A stretch of 39,105 bases of DNA from CAYSXS01 sp043817345 (GCA_043817345.1 JBDRGZ010000068.1:1-39105); one strand, 5' to 3'; shown: positions 7,658-15,295, counted from the stretch's first letter. A program made the numbers and translations. The notes: generated by a model not told the origin, from the letters alone.

Positions 7658-8335
7658 ATGAACGAAAGACAAAGTCAATTATTTAAAAATATTGTTGAAG
7701 AATATATCCAAACAGCACAGCCAGTAGGGTCAAAATTGGTAGTGGAAAAATTTAATTTAAATGTCTCGCCAGCTACAGTTCGTAATGATATGGCTGAATT
7801 AGAGAGATACAACCTGATAATCTCCCCTCATACTTCAGCTGGAAGGATACCAACAGAGCATGGATATATAAAATACGTGGAAGAATATATAGAATTAGAT
7901 AAAGAATTATCAAAAGAAGAAGGTGAGGAAGTAAAAAAATTAAGAAATATAGAGGTTGAAGATATTGAGACTAAAATAAAGGAATTAGCCAAAGCCATGG
8001 CTGAAAGAACAAGCTTGGGTGTATTTGTAGGTTTTGCTAGAAATAATGTATATTATACTGGTTTATCAAATATATTTTCACAACCAGAATTTCAAAACTT
8101 AAATTTAATTCAAAACATATCTACAGTTATTGATCATTTAGATGATGTAATGGGAGAGATATATGATTCAATCACTAAAACAGAAGTTAAAATCGGTAGT
8201 AGTAATCCATTTTCAAATGATTGTTCCGTAGTTATTACTAAGGTTAAAGATTTTTTGATAGGAATTATGGGACCAATGAGGATGGATTATCAGAATAATC
8301 TTAATTTATTAAATTTTATTAAAAATATTTTATGA
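7658..8335 (+). CDS. hrcA: heat-inducible transcription repressor HrcA
   Basis: 225 residues. The N-terminal winged helix (ERQSQLFKNIVEEYIQTAQPVGS, residues 2-24, and VSPATVRNDMAELE) and the block SAGRIPTEHGY are diagnostic of HrcA, the CIRCE repressor kept active by GroEL in well-studied bacteria. The usual protein is about 340 residues; here much of the central GAF-like dimerisation region is missing, while the end (DCSVVITKVKDFLIGIMGPMRMDY) is kept. It lies downstream of a perfect CIRCE, and its stop overlaps the grpE start (ATGA). No groEL is in the window. Confidence 0.92.
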   Translation: MNERQSQLFKNIVEEYIQTAQPVGSKLVVEKFNLNVSPATVRNDMAELERYNLIISPHTSAGRIPTEHGYIKYVEEYIELDKELSKEEGEEVKKLRNIEVEDIETKIKELAKAMAERTSLGVFVGFARNNVYYTGLSNIFSQPEFQNLNLIQNISTVIDHLDDVMGEIYDSITKTEVKIGSSNPFSNDCSVVITKVKDFLIGIMGPMRMDYQNNLNLLNFIKNIL

Positions 8336-8796
8336 CCAAAAAACAAGACAAAAAATCAAATATTAAAGAATTACAAGAAAAATGTGATGAATATTTACAT
8401 GGTTGGAAAAGAGCAATGGTTGATTATGAGAATTTTAAAAAACAATCGGAAAAAGAGAAAGAAGAATTTGTTAAATTTGCTAATACAAATTTAGTAATGT
8501 CATTAATCCCTGTATATAACAATTTAAAGTTAGCTTTAGAACATTCACCAGATGATGATTGGGCAAAAGGTATAGATCATATTCAGAAACAGTTTAATCA
8601 AGTTTTAGAACATAATGGCGTTGATGAAGTTTTGCCTAAAATAGGCGGGAAGTTTAATCCAGAAGAACATGAAGCCGTTGAGCAAAATTTAAAACATAAC
8701 CAACAAAACACAGAAAATAAAATTTCTAAAATAATTAGTTGTGGCTATAAATTAAATAATAAAGTGTTTATTCCAGCTAAAGTAATTGTAAAATAA
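8332..8796 (+). CDS. grpE: nucleotide exchange factor GrpE
   Basis: 154 residues. N-terminal coiled coil (residues about 10-50, with GWKRAMVDYENFKKQ) followed by the wing domain: GVDEVLPKIGGKFNPEEHEA and the end YKLNNKVFIPAKVIV. GrpE releases ADP from DnaK. The start overlaps the hrcA stop by four bases, so the two are translationally coupled under the CIRCE promoter. Confidence 0.95.
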   Translation: MTKKQDKKSNIKELQEKCDEYLHGWKRAMVDYENFKKQSEKEKEEFVKFANTNLVMSLIPVYNNLKLALEHSPDDDWAKGIDHIQKQFNQVLEHNGVDEVLPKIGGKFNPEEHEAVEQNLKHNQQNTENKISKIISCGYKLNNKVFIPAKVIVK

Positions 8797-8806
8797 AAAT
8801 TAACCC

Positions 8807-8841
8807 ATCTCTTTAGACGTAGCTTGTTGCTCTAGAGAGAT
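8807..8841 (+). promoter_or_regulatory. hairpin covering the hsp20 ribosome binding region (candidate RNA thermometer)
   Basis: ATCTCTTTAGA (8807-8817) pairs with TCTAGAGAGAT (8831-8841) as a continuous 11-bp stem including one G-U, with a 13-base loop. The purine-rich AGAGAG of the 3' arm sits 8-9 bases before the hsp20 ATG, the normal ribosome-binding position. Masking of that region in a small heat-shock gene resembles known RNA thermometers; function is inferred. Confidence 0.5.
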
Positions 8842-8848
8842 AAAGAAC

Positions 8849-9265
8849 ATGTCTATGTCATTAATAAAATGGACTCCAATGTCTTTAGATCCTTTCGATG
8901 ATTTTTTTGATTTTCCTTCCATGAGACCTGGAAATTTTACACCGGCCATGGATATCTGGCAAGATGAAGAAAATATTTATGCTGAATGTCCTTTAGCAGG
9001 TGTTGACCCTAAAAACGTTGAGGTATCAGTTGAAAATGATATTTTAACTGTCCAGGGCAAAACAGAACAAAAAAGTGAGGTTGAAGAAAAAGAATATTAC
9101 AGGAAAGAAGTTAGGTTTGGTAGTTTCCACCGTTCAGTAGCTTTACCAGCTGCAGTAAACAACGAACGCGTTTCAGCAGAATTTGAAAAAGGAGTTTTAA
9201 AGATTACTTTACCAAAAGAAGATAGAGTTAAACCTAAAAAAATTGATGTAAAGATTAAATCTTAA
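8849..9265 (+). CDS. small heat-shock protein, Hsp20 family
   Basis: 138 residues with an alpha-crystallin domain over about residues 30-130. The start FTPAMDIWQDEENIYAECPL, the block VEVSVENDILTVQGKTE, FGSFHRSVALP and the signature FEKGVLKITLPK are typical. It binds unfolding proteins as an ATP-independent holdase that hands clients to DnaK, encoded just downstream. ATG 8849 and ATG 8855 are both possible starts. The preceding hairpin may add translational heat control. Confidence 0.94.
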   Translation: MSMSLIKWTPMSLDPFDDFFDFPSMRPGNFTPAMDIWQDEENIYAECPLAGVDPKNVEVSVENDILTVQGKTEQKSEVEEKEYYRKEVRFGSFHRSVALPAAVNNERVSAEFEKGVLKITLPKEDRVKPKKIDVKIKS

Positions 9266-9275
9266 TCTTTTCCCT

Positions 9276-9301
9276 TTGTCCTAAAATATTTTTTAGGACA
9301 A
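9276..9301. other. strong hairpin between hsp20 and the next gene
   Basis: TTGTCCTAAAA (9276-9286) and TTTTAGGACAA (9291-9301) form a perfect 11-bp stem with a 4-base loop. No T-tract follows, so it is more likely an attenuator, processing or stability element than a terminator. Confidence 0.5.
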
Positions 9302-9320
9302 GGATGAGAAGATAAAATAT

Positions 9321-9626
9321 ATGAATAACAGAAATAAAATAATTGAAAATTCACTCAAATTAGTTAAAAGCTGCCCTGTGTGTAATAGTAAATATACAGA
9401 AAAATCAGCTGAAGTAGCTAGTGAAATTGAAGCTGGATATTTAATATATTTTGCTTGTCATAAATGTTCAAGTTCACTTCTAGCCCAAGTTGTTGAAGCC
9501 CCGTTTGGTTTAATTGGTTCAGCAATGTTAACTGATTTAGAATTAAATGAAGTTTTAAAATTCAAAAACGGAGAAAAGGTAAGTGTGGATGATGTTTTAG
9601 ACGTTTATCAGAAATTGGAAAAATAA
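9321..9626 (+). CDS. hypothetical zinc-binding protein in the heat-shock cluster
   Basis: 101 residues, family not recognised. CPVCNSKY near residue 19 and CHKCSS near residue 47 form a zinc ribbon, followed by SLLAQVVEAPFGLIGSAMLTDLEL, residues 51-74, and an acidic helical end. The same two-part pattern (zinc ribbon, then an AbrB-like hydrophobic strand-rich segment) is common in small CPR proteins of unknown role. Placement between hsp20 and dnaK suggests a stress role but nothing proves it. Confidence 0.7.
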   Translation: MNNRNKIIENSLKLVKSCPVCNSKYTEKSAEVASEIEAGYLIYFACHKCSSSLLAQVVEAPFGLIGSAMLTDLELNEVLKFKNGEKVSVDDVLDVYQKLEK

Positions 9627-9629
9627 AAA

Positions 9630-9665
9630 ACTATATCACACAATTAAATTTAAATGTGATATAGT
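9630..9665. terminator. hairpin after the zinc-binding gene, possible terminator
   Basis: ACTATATCACA (9630-9640) and TGTGATATAGT (9655-9665) pair perfectly over 11 bp. It is flanked by A runs; the downstream T run (TTTTT at about 9672) is weak. The following 200 bases before dnaK are very AT-rich and hold nothing else that I can support; there is no second CIRCE. Confidence 0.45.
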
Positions 9666-9876
9666 AAAAGATTTTTCATAGCAACATATGAATGTCTGTT
9701 AAAAATTTTTTTCTGTATAAAGTATTTATTTCACCTCCTTCAACTATGATTTTTTAACCCTTTTAATTTAATTCAACTTTAGATTAAATAGATTAAAAAG
9801 TTAATATTAATAAAAATTAATAATTAAATTTGTGGTCGTTTAAATAATTAATTAAAGATCACTAGAGAATAAAAAT

Positions 9877-11811
9877 ATGGGAAAAATTTTAGGTATCGAT
9901 CTCGGTACAACAAACAGTGCAATGGCTGTGATGGAAGGTGGCAGCCCAAAGATTTTAGAAAATAAAGAAGGAAATAGAACAACTCCTTCTATGGTGGCTA
10001 TTAACAAAGCCAATGAAAGATCAGTTGGTTTAATAGCTAAACGTCAAGCTGTTACTAATCCAACCAATACTTTGTTTTCAATTAAACGTTTAATTGGAAG
10101 ACGTTGGGAAGATGAAGAAGTACAGCGCGATTTAAAAAATATGCCTTTTAAGATTAAGCAGGCAGGTGTTGGTGTTAAAGTTGAAATGAATGGCAAAGAC
10201 TATACACCACAAGAAGTTTCTGCAATGATCTTACAAAAGTTAAAAACTGATGCAGAAGAAAAAACTGGTGAAAAAATTGAAGAAGCTGTTATTACAGTTC
10301 CAGCTTACTTTGATGATTCACAAAGACAAGCCACTAAAGAAGCTGGTGAAATTGCTGGTTTAAAAGTTGCTCGTATTGTTAATGAACCTACAGCAGCAGC
10401 TTTAGCTTATGGTTTTGAAAAGAAAAAAGGCCAACAAATTGCTGTATACGATTTGGGTGGAGGAACTTTTGATGTTTCCATTCTTGATGTAGAAGAAGAT
10501 ACAATTGAAGTTAAATCAACTAATGGTGATACACATTTGGGCGGTGATGATTTTGATCAAGTATTAATTAACTGGATTATTGATGAATTTAAAAAACAAG
10601 AAGGCATTGATTTGTCAAACGACCCAATGGCTTTACAAAGAGTTAAAGAATCTGCAGAAAAAGCTAAGATTGAATTATCTACTGCTCAAGAAACAGAAAT
10701 TTCGCAACCTTTCATTACTACTGATGCTAATGGCCCAAAACACTTATCTTTAAAGATAACCAGATCTAAATTAGAAGAATTAGTTGGTGATTTAGTTAAG
10801 AAAACATTAGAACCTGTTAAACAAGCTTTAAAAGATGCTAGTTTTGAAGCTAAAGATGTCGAAGAAGTGATTTTAGTTGGTGGTATGACAAGAATGCCAT
10901 TGGTTCAAAAAACCGTTGAAGAGTTTTTTGGTAAGAAACCAAACATGTCTGTTAATCCTGATGAAGTAGTTGCTTTAGGCGCGGCTGTTCAAGCAGGTGT
11001 TTTACAAGGTGATGTAAAAGATGTTCTTTTACTTGATGTAACTCCTTTAACTTTAGGTATTGAAACTTTAGGTAGTGTTTCAACTCCTTTAATTGAGAAA
11101 AATACAACTATCCCTACTTCAAAATCTCAAGTTTTCTCAACAGCAGCAGACAACCAACCTTCTGTAGAAATTCATATTTTACAAGGTGAACGTCCAATGG
11201 CTGGAGATAACAAAACACTTGGTAGATTTATTCTAGATGGAATTCCACCATCACCGCGTGGTTTACCACAAATTGAAGTTACTTTTGATATTGATGCTAA
11301 TGGTATTTTAAGTGTTAAAGCTCAAGATAAAGGTACTGGAAAAGAACAACATATTACAATTACAGCTTCAACAGGATTAAATAAAGATGAGATTGAAAAA
11401 ATGAAAAAAGATGCAGAATCTCATGCTGATGAAGACAAAAAGAAGAAAGAATCTATTGAAGTTAAAAATATGGCCGAAACTTTGTACTATACAACAGAGA
11501 AAGCTTTAAAAGATGCTGGAGATAAATTACCAGAGGCAGATAAGAAATCTATAGAAGAAAAGATGGAAGCTCTTAAATCTGTATTAAAAGAAGACGACCC
11601 CGTTTCTAAGAACGGGGCAAGCATTGAAGCTATTAAAAAAGCTACAGAAGAACTTTCAACAGAAGCACAAAAGATTGGACAAGCTATGTACGCTGCTTCG
11701 CAGCAAGAAACAAACACCAAGAAACAAGATACAAAAGACACAAATGAAAAATCTAGTGATGACAAAAAACCTGAAGAAGCTGAATTTGAGGAAGTTGGTA
11801 AAAAGAATTAA
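9877..11811 (+). CDS. dnaK: molecular chaperone DnaK (Hsp70)
   Basis: 644 residues, full length. The ATPase domain starts GKILGIDLGTTNSAM; further signatures are YDLGGGTFDVSILD and VILVGGMTRMP; the substrate-binding domain carries LLLDVTPLTLGIET and ends in an acidic tail (EEAEFEEVGKKN). It works with DnaJ and GrpE, both in this cluster. In the helical lid, residues about 574-581 (DPVSKNGA) are encoded by a GC-rich hairpin at 11598-11617, which looks like an in-frame repeat insertion. Unlike hrcA, no CIRCE precedes it, so it may depend on read-through or on a separate promoter. Confidence 0.97.
   Translation: MGKILGIDLGTTNSAMAVMEGGSPKILENKEGNRTTPSMVAINKANERSVGLIAKRQAVTNPTNTLFSIKRLIGRRWEDEEVQRDLKNMPFKIKQAGVGVKVEMNGKDYTPQEVSAMILQKLKTDAEEKTGEKIEEAVITVPAYFDDSQRQATKEAGEIAGLKVARIVNEPTAAALAYGFEKKKGQQIAVYDLGGGTFDVSILDVEEDTIEVKSTNGDTHLGGDDFDQVLINWIIDEFKKQEGIDLSNDPMALQRVKESAEKAKIELSTAQETEISQPFITTDANGPKHLSLKITRSKLEELVGDLVKKTLEPVKQALKDASFEAKDVEEVILVGGMTRMPLVQKTVEEFFGKKPNMSVNPDEVVALGAAVQAGVLQGDVKDVLLLDVTPLTLGIETLGSVSTPLIEKNTTIPTSKSQVFSTAADNQPSVEIHILQGERPMAGDNKTLGRFILDGIPPSPRGLPQIEVTFDIDANGILSVKAQDKGTGKEQHITITASTGLNKDEIEKMKKDAESHADEDKKKKESIEVKNMAETLYYTTEKALKDAGDKLPEADKKSIEEKMEALKSVLKEDDPVSKNGASIEAIKKATEELSTEAQKIGQAMYAASQQETNTKKQDTKDTNEKSSDDKKPEEAEFEEVGKKN
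11598..11617. repeat. short palindromic insertion inside dnaK
   Basis: CCCCGTT and AACGGGG pair over 7 bp around a 6-base loop. The right edge reads ACGGGGCAAG, the same as the element inside the DD-peptidase gene at 27664-27695, which links the two as one family. Confidence 0.6.
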
Positions 11812-11851
11812 GAATAAAGAATTATGAATTAAGGGATTTATTGGAATAACT

Positions 11852-11935
11852 GTTCCGAACTTTTAAGGTCGTTGGCCCGCCCGCAACGCCTGAGCAGCTA
11901 GCGATGGCGGGCGGGGAGTTCGGGACTTTTTAAGA
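11852..11935 (+). terminator. dnaK terminator with a palindromic repeat in its loop
   Basis: GTTCCGAACT (11852-11861) pairs with AGTTCGGGAC (11917-11926), followed by TTTTTAAG and a further T run. The loop contains a complete CCCGCC...GGCGGG element (GCCCGCC near 11875, GGCGGGC near 11906), making a long double hairpin. Confidence 0.8.
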
Positions 11936-11983
11936 ATTTTTTGTCAAGCATTGTGGATAAGTAAGCCCGTCAAACGAGCCAAG

Positions 11984-12069
11984 AAAAACAAAAACCGCTA
12001 AAATTAGCGGAATTTGTGGGGTTTTAGACGCCCCGGTTAAGACAATTAGGAACTTGACATCCTCATGTT
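11984..12069 (-). ncRNA. small RNA antisense to the adjacent tRNA-like gene
   Basis: On the minus strand a strong promoter (12104-12076) is followed by about 86 bases ending in a clear terminator, CCGCTAAAATTAGCGG (11995-12010) with a T-rich tail (T5, G, T5). The RNA has no ORF. Its first 36 bases are complementary to the tRNA-like gene at 12128-12198, from D-loop to variable loop: about 28 of 33 positions, including 12 in a row (GAGGATGTCAAG) across the anticodon loop and 3' stem. The middle holds a GGGG/CCCC hairpin. Expression and function are inferred. Confidence 0.6.
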
Positions 12070-12075
12070 TATTTA

Positions 12076-12104
12076 AGTATAACAAAATATAAAAAAATTG
12101 TCAA
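12076..12104 (-). promoter_or_regulatory. promoter of the antisense small RNA
   Basis: Minus strand TTGACA (12104-12099), 17-base spacer, TATACT (12081-12076). A near-consensus box pair lies on the plus strand too (TTGACA 12054-12059, TATAAC 12078-12083, 18-base spacer), which might serve the DUF3467-dnaJ genes. Confidence 0.7.
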
Positions 12105-12127
12105 AATTTTTTTTACGGACTGGTCAG

Positions 12128-12198
12128 TGGTGGAGGTGAGGGGAATCGAACCCCCGACACGAGGATGTCAAGACCTGTGTCCTAACCGTAGCACCCCC
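12128..12198 (-). tRNA. atypical tRNA-like gene, anticodon loop CTTGACA
   Basis: The acceptor GGGGGTG pairs with CACCTCC, followed by A and an encoded CCA; the T-arm GGGGG TTCGATT CCCCT is canonical. The segment between acceptor and position 26 is only 13 bases, so the 5' strand of the D-stem is missing, although the D-loop GG remains. By spacing the anticodon loop is CTTGACA (anticodon TGA, no long variable arm as tRNA-Ser would need); its stem CAGGT/TCCTC has two mismatches. Reading the loop as TTGACAT would give GAC (Val) but leaves no stem. It may be a degenerate tRNA or a tRNA-like RNA. A TATAAT lies upstream on the minus strand (around 12230). Confidence 0.6.
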
Positions 12199-12263
12199 AC
12201 GCAACTGAACACAGCCCGCACACTAATTATAACATAATTTAATAAATTAATTATTAAAAAAAT

Positions 12264-12575
12264 ATGGAACAACAACAAAATTCAAACCAAAATCAAAAAC
12301 AAATGCAAATTAAGATTGACGACAACACATTAAAAGGTGTTTATGCTAATGCAATGCAAGTTTTTCATTCAAAAGAAGAATTTGTTTTGGATTATATGAA
12401 TCTTTCTCCTCATCAAGGAGTAGGAATCATAACTTCACGTGTAATTATTAGTCCAGGACATGCAAAAAGAATGATTGCTGCTTTGAGTGATAATTTAAAG
12501 AAATATGAAGATCAGTTTGGTAAAATTGAAGAAGCTGACGCGCCAAATAATGAATTAGGTTTTAAGACTGAATAA
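12264..12575 (+). CDS. DUF3467 family protein
   Basis: 103 residues. After a Gln/Asn-rich start, the core GVYANAMQVFHSKEEFVLDY, later VITS-like IITSRVIISPGHAKRM and LKKYEDQFG match the DUF3467 pattern known from many bacteria; biochemical role unknown. Its stop is immediately followed by the dnaJ ATG, so the two are co-transcribed. Confidence 0.85.
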   Translation: MEQQQNSNQNQKQMQIKIDDNTLKGVYANAMQVFHSKEEFVLDYMNLSPHQGVGIITSRVIISPGHAKRMIAALSDNLKKYEDQFGKIEEADAPNNELGFKTE

Positions 12576-12576
12576 A

Positions 12577-13692
12577 ATGGCTAAAGATTATTATTCCATT
12601 CTTGGAGTAGATAGAAAATCAAGCCAAGATGAGATTAAAAAAGCTTTTCGTAAGAAAGCTCACGAACACCATCCTGATAAGGGTAATGGTGACGATACTA
12701 AATTTAAAGAAGTAAACGAAGCTTATCAAACTCTTGGTAATAAAGATAAACGTGCCCAATATGATCAATTTGGCACGACTTTTGATAGTGCAGGAATGGG
12801 TGGTGGTGGACAAGGTGGTTTTAACTGGCAAGATTTTGCTAAACATTATGGAGGACAACAGCAAAGTTATAGAACAAATATAAACTTTGAAGATATTGGT
12901 GATATTTTTGGAGATTTTGGAGATTTATTTGGTAGAGGACAGAGAAGCTCACGTACACGCTCAGCTAGTGGAGAAGATATTCAGATTCACATGACAATAG
13001 ATTTTAGAGAAGCTGTATTTGGCGCAGAAAAAATTATTTCTTTAGATAAACAAGATAGTTGTGATAAATGTTCTGGTAAGGGTTATGAAGATAAGACAAA
13101 GATAATCACTTGTCCACAATGTAATGGTTCAGGACAAATTCAACAAACACAAAGAACAATGTTTGGGGTATTTTCAACAGCTAGTGTTTGTCCAACTTGT
13201 AAAGGTGAAGGTAAAAAGCCAGAACAATATTGTTCTAAATGTCATGGTGAAGGCAGAACTAAAATTAAGAGAGAATTAAAAATTACAATTCCTGCTGGGA
13301 TTGATACTGGTCAAACAATTAAAATATCTGAACAAGGTAATGTGGGGTCAAAAGGAAGTATGTCTGGTGATTTGTATATCTCTTTTGATATTAGATCAGA
13401 CAAAGAATTTACAAGAGAAAATTATAATATTTTATCTAAAATAGAAATTAATATTTCTCAAGCATCTCTTGGTGATAAAATTGAGATTAATACTTTAGAT
13501 GGTTTAGTTAATTTAAAAATTCCTTCTGGTACACAATCCGGAAAAATATTTATTTTAAAAAATAAAGGCGTGCCAGTTTTAAATTCTCCTAGCAGAAGAG
13601 GCGACCAGCAAGTTGAAGTTAATGTTAAAATTCCAACTAGATTATCTAGAAAACAAAAGAAATTATTAGAAGAATTAAAAGAAGAATTATAG
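12577..13692 (+). CDS. dnaJ: co-chaperone DnaJ (Hsp40)
   Basis: 371 residues. J-domain with His32-Pro33-Asp34, a Gly/Phe-rich linker (residues about 65-125), four CxxCxGxG zinc repeats (CDKCSGKG, CPQCNGSG, CPTCKGEG, CSKCHGEG) and the C-terminal substrate domains. It delivers substrates to DnaK and stimulates its ATPase. It lies at the end of the stress cluster and is followed by a strong terminator. Confidence 0.96.
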   Translation: MAKDYYSILGVDRKSSQDEIKKAFRKKAHEHHPDKGNGDDTKFKEVNEAYQTLGNKDKRAQYDQFGTTFDSAGMGGGGQGGFNWQDFAKHYGGQQQSYRTNINFEDIGDIFGDFGDLFGRGQRSSRTRSASGEDIQIHMTIDFREAVFGAEKIISLDKQDSCDKCSGKGYEDKTKIITCPQCNGSGQIQQTQRTMFGVFSTASVCPTCKGEGKKPEQYCSKCHGEGRTKIKRELKITIPAGIDTGQTIKISEQGNVGSKGSMSGDLYISFDIRSDKEFTRENYNILSKIEINISQASLGDKIEINTLDGLVNLKIPSGTQSGKIFILKNKGVPVLNSPSRRGDQQVEVNVKIPTRLSRKQKKLLEELKEEL

Positions 13693-13693
13693 A

Positions 13694-13730
13694 TTTAAAA
13701 ACCAGTACAGTCACTATGCTGGTTTTTAAA
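13694..13730. terminator. bidirectional terminator after dnaJ
   Basis: TTTAAAAACCAG (13694-13705) and CTGGTTTTTAAA (13719-13730) form a perfect 12-bp stem with a T run in the 3' arm. Confidence 0.8.
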
Positions 13731-13734
13731 ATAT

Positions 13735-13744
13735 GTGGTATAAT
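13735..13744 (+). promoter_or_regulatory. extended -10 promoter directly before the ATG (leaderless)
   Basis: TGTGGTATAAT ends at 13744 and the ATG of the next gene is at 13753, only eight bases later, so transcription would start at or next to the start codon. Confidence 0.6.
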
Positions 13745-13752
13745 ATATTCAT

Positions 13753-14313
13753 ATGTTAGATAAAACAATCTCATTACCAAATATTGCAGGAGCCATGAAT
13801 TCAATGAATTGGTCATTAAATGGTTATGATTTGTATATATTACTATTTTTCGCAATAATAATTTTATTGTGTTTCTTTTTTTTATACAGAAAAATATTTG
13901 CTTTATTATTTAGTATTTATGTTGGTTATTTAATAATTTTGTTTTTCCCATTTAATTTATGGCTGAATAATACTGATTTAGATTTAATTAGTAAAATAAA
14001 AATATACGGTTTTTTATTATTAATTTTATTTTTATTTTTTATATTTTCTAAATGTCATATTTTTGCAATTCAGTTTGGAGGAATAATTAAAAAAACCATA
14101 AAATCTATAATTTATGGCATATTAAACGCGGGATTATTTTTAAGTTTATTAATTTTATTATTGCCTATAAATTGGCTGGCTAAATTTTCCGGAACAAGCT
14201 TAAATATTTTAGCATCAGACCAAGCTAGATTTGTCTGGATAGCTTCGCCAATATTATTAATTATATTTCTAAATAAAAAAAGAAAAGGTCCAGGTAGGCC
14301 TAGTTTTGATTGA
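13753..14313 (+). CDS. hypothetical integral membrane protein
   Basis: 186 residues. Hydrophobic segments at about 26-48, 50-70, 83-103, 118-142 and 158-175 suggest four to five membrane spans; the C-terminus is short and basic (NKKRKGPGRPSFD). The general look resembles CvpA-like membrane proteins, but I see no decisive motif. It is transcribed from its own leaderless promoter. Confidence 0.65.
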   Translation: MLDKTISLPNIAGAMNSMNWSLNGYDLYILLFFAIIILLCFFFLYRKIFALLFSIYVGYLIILFFPFNLWLNNTDLDLISKIKIYGFLLLILFLFFIFSKCHIFAIQFGGIIKKTIKSIIYGILNAGLFLSLLILLLPINWLAKFSGTSLNILASDQARFVWIASPILLIIFLNKKRKGPGRPSFD

Positions 14314-14326
14314 TATTAATAATAAT

Positions 14327-14362
14327 GTCATCCTGAGGAGCTTGCGACGAAGGATCTGTTTA
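14327..14362. repeat. half copy of the GTCATCCTGA repeat
   Basis: Only the left half (GTCATCCTGAGGAGC to GAAGGATCTGTTT) is present, between two convergent genes and touching the dus stop codon. Confidence 0.7.
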
Positions 14363-15295
14363 TAAAAATAGATTTTTTAGATCTTCCAATTTTTTTATTT
14401 TTATAATTTGTTTTCTTAGTTCCCCAGCATTCTTTTGGCCTTTAATATAATGTAGTAAATGTTTTCTTAAAGACGTTAAGTCTTTATTTTGTTTTAGAAA
14501 TAATTCCGCATGGTTAACCATTGTTTTGTGTATTTTAGATAGATTAGGTGATTTTGATAACGGGATCCCTCGTTTTGCTCGGGACAGGGCAAGGAAAATC
14601 CATGGATTACCCCAAGCCCCTCTTGCAATTCCTATGCCATCCGTATTTGTTTTTTCTAAAATTTCTTTAGCTTGTTCTGGTGTATTAATTCCTCCATTTG
14701 TTAGAACCGGAATGTTTGGTAATAATTGTTTAATTTTTTTAATTGTTTGTATATCAATTTTTCCAGTAAAGCCTTGTTTTAAAGATCTGCCATGAATCAT
14801 AACTGCAGAGATTTTTAAATCTTTTATATATTCTATAAATTCAATTGCAGAAGTATTTTTTACTTGCGATCGTATTTTAATTGAAATTGGTAATTTTGTG
14901 TTATCTAGTGTTGTTTGTATTATCTCTTTAGCTATGTCCATATTATTCATTAGAGCTGCGCCTGAGCCTGTTTTTGTTACTTTATGAGCTGGACAACCCA
15001 GATTTATATCTATGCCTGAAAAATTAGATGTATTAATAATTTTTAAAGCTTTTTGAAAACTTTCTGCCTTATTTCCAAATAATTGCAGAATTATATTTTT
15101 TTCTTGAGGTAAAGTTTTTAGCATTTGTAATGTTTTTTTATTTTTTCTCCAAATAGCTTCAACAGAAACCATTTCAGTATAAACGATATCAGCTTTGTTT
15201 TTTAAGCAGATTAATCTAAAAGCAGGATCTGTATATCCTGCCATTGGGGCTAAAGCCAAAATTGGCTTTTTAAATTTTGACCAAATATTTGTCAT
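14360..15295 (-). CDS. dus: tRNA-dihydrouridine synthase
   Basis: 311 residues. FMN-binding TIM barrel with LALAPMAGYTDPAFR, the catalytic block GIDINLGCPAHKV (Cys near residue 101), SIKIR and the phosphate-binding ends VLTNGGI and GIGIARGAWGNPWIF. It reduces specific uridines in tRNA D-loops. Residues about 237-246 (SRAKRGIPLS) after GNPWIFLAL are encoded by a short repeat element (14561-14586) in frame. Which Dus subfamily it belongs to is not determined. Confidence 0.93.
   Translation of the reverse strand: MTNIWSKFKKPILALAPMAGYTDPAFRLICLKNKADIVYTEMVSVEAIWRKNKKTLQMLKTLPQEKNIILQLFGNKAESFQKALKIINTSNFSGIDINLGCPAHKVTKTGSGAALMNNMDIAKEIIQTTLDNTKLPISIKIRSQVKNTSAIEFIEYIKDLKISAVMIHGRSLKQGFTGKIDIQTIKKIKQLLPNIPVLTNGGINTPEQAKEILEKTNTDGIGIARGAWGNPWIFLALSRAKRGIPLSKSPNLSKIHKTMVNHAELFLKQNKDLTSLRKHLLHYIKGQKNAGELRKQIIKIKKLEDLKNLFL
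14561..14586. repeat. short interspersed element inside dus
   Basis: CGGGATCCCTCG...CTCGGGACA, an abbreviated version of the element before hrcA (7610-7655); read through in frame. Confidence 0.55.

Noticed and set aside
8332..8335. Possible UGA recoding (code 25 as in some CPR)
   Set aside because: TGA ends genes at family-typical positions (hrcA, korA, the GT2 at 38618), often overlapping the next ATG.
9733..9745. Minus-strand GGAGGTG resembling a strong ribosome binding site
   Set aside because: No usable start codon or open frame follows on the minus strand.
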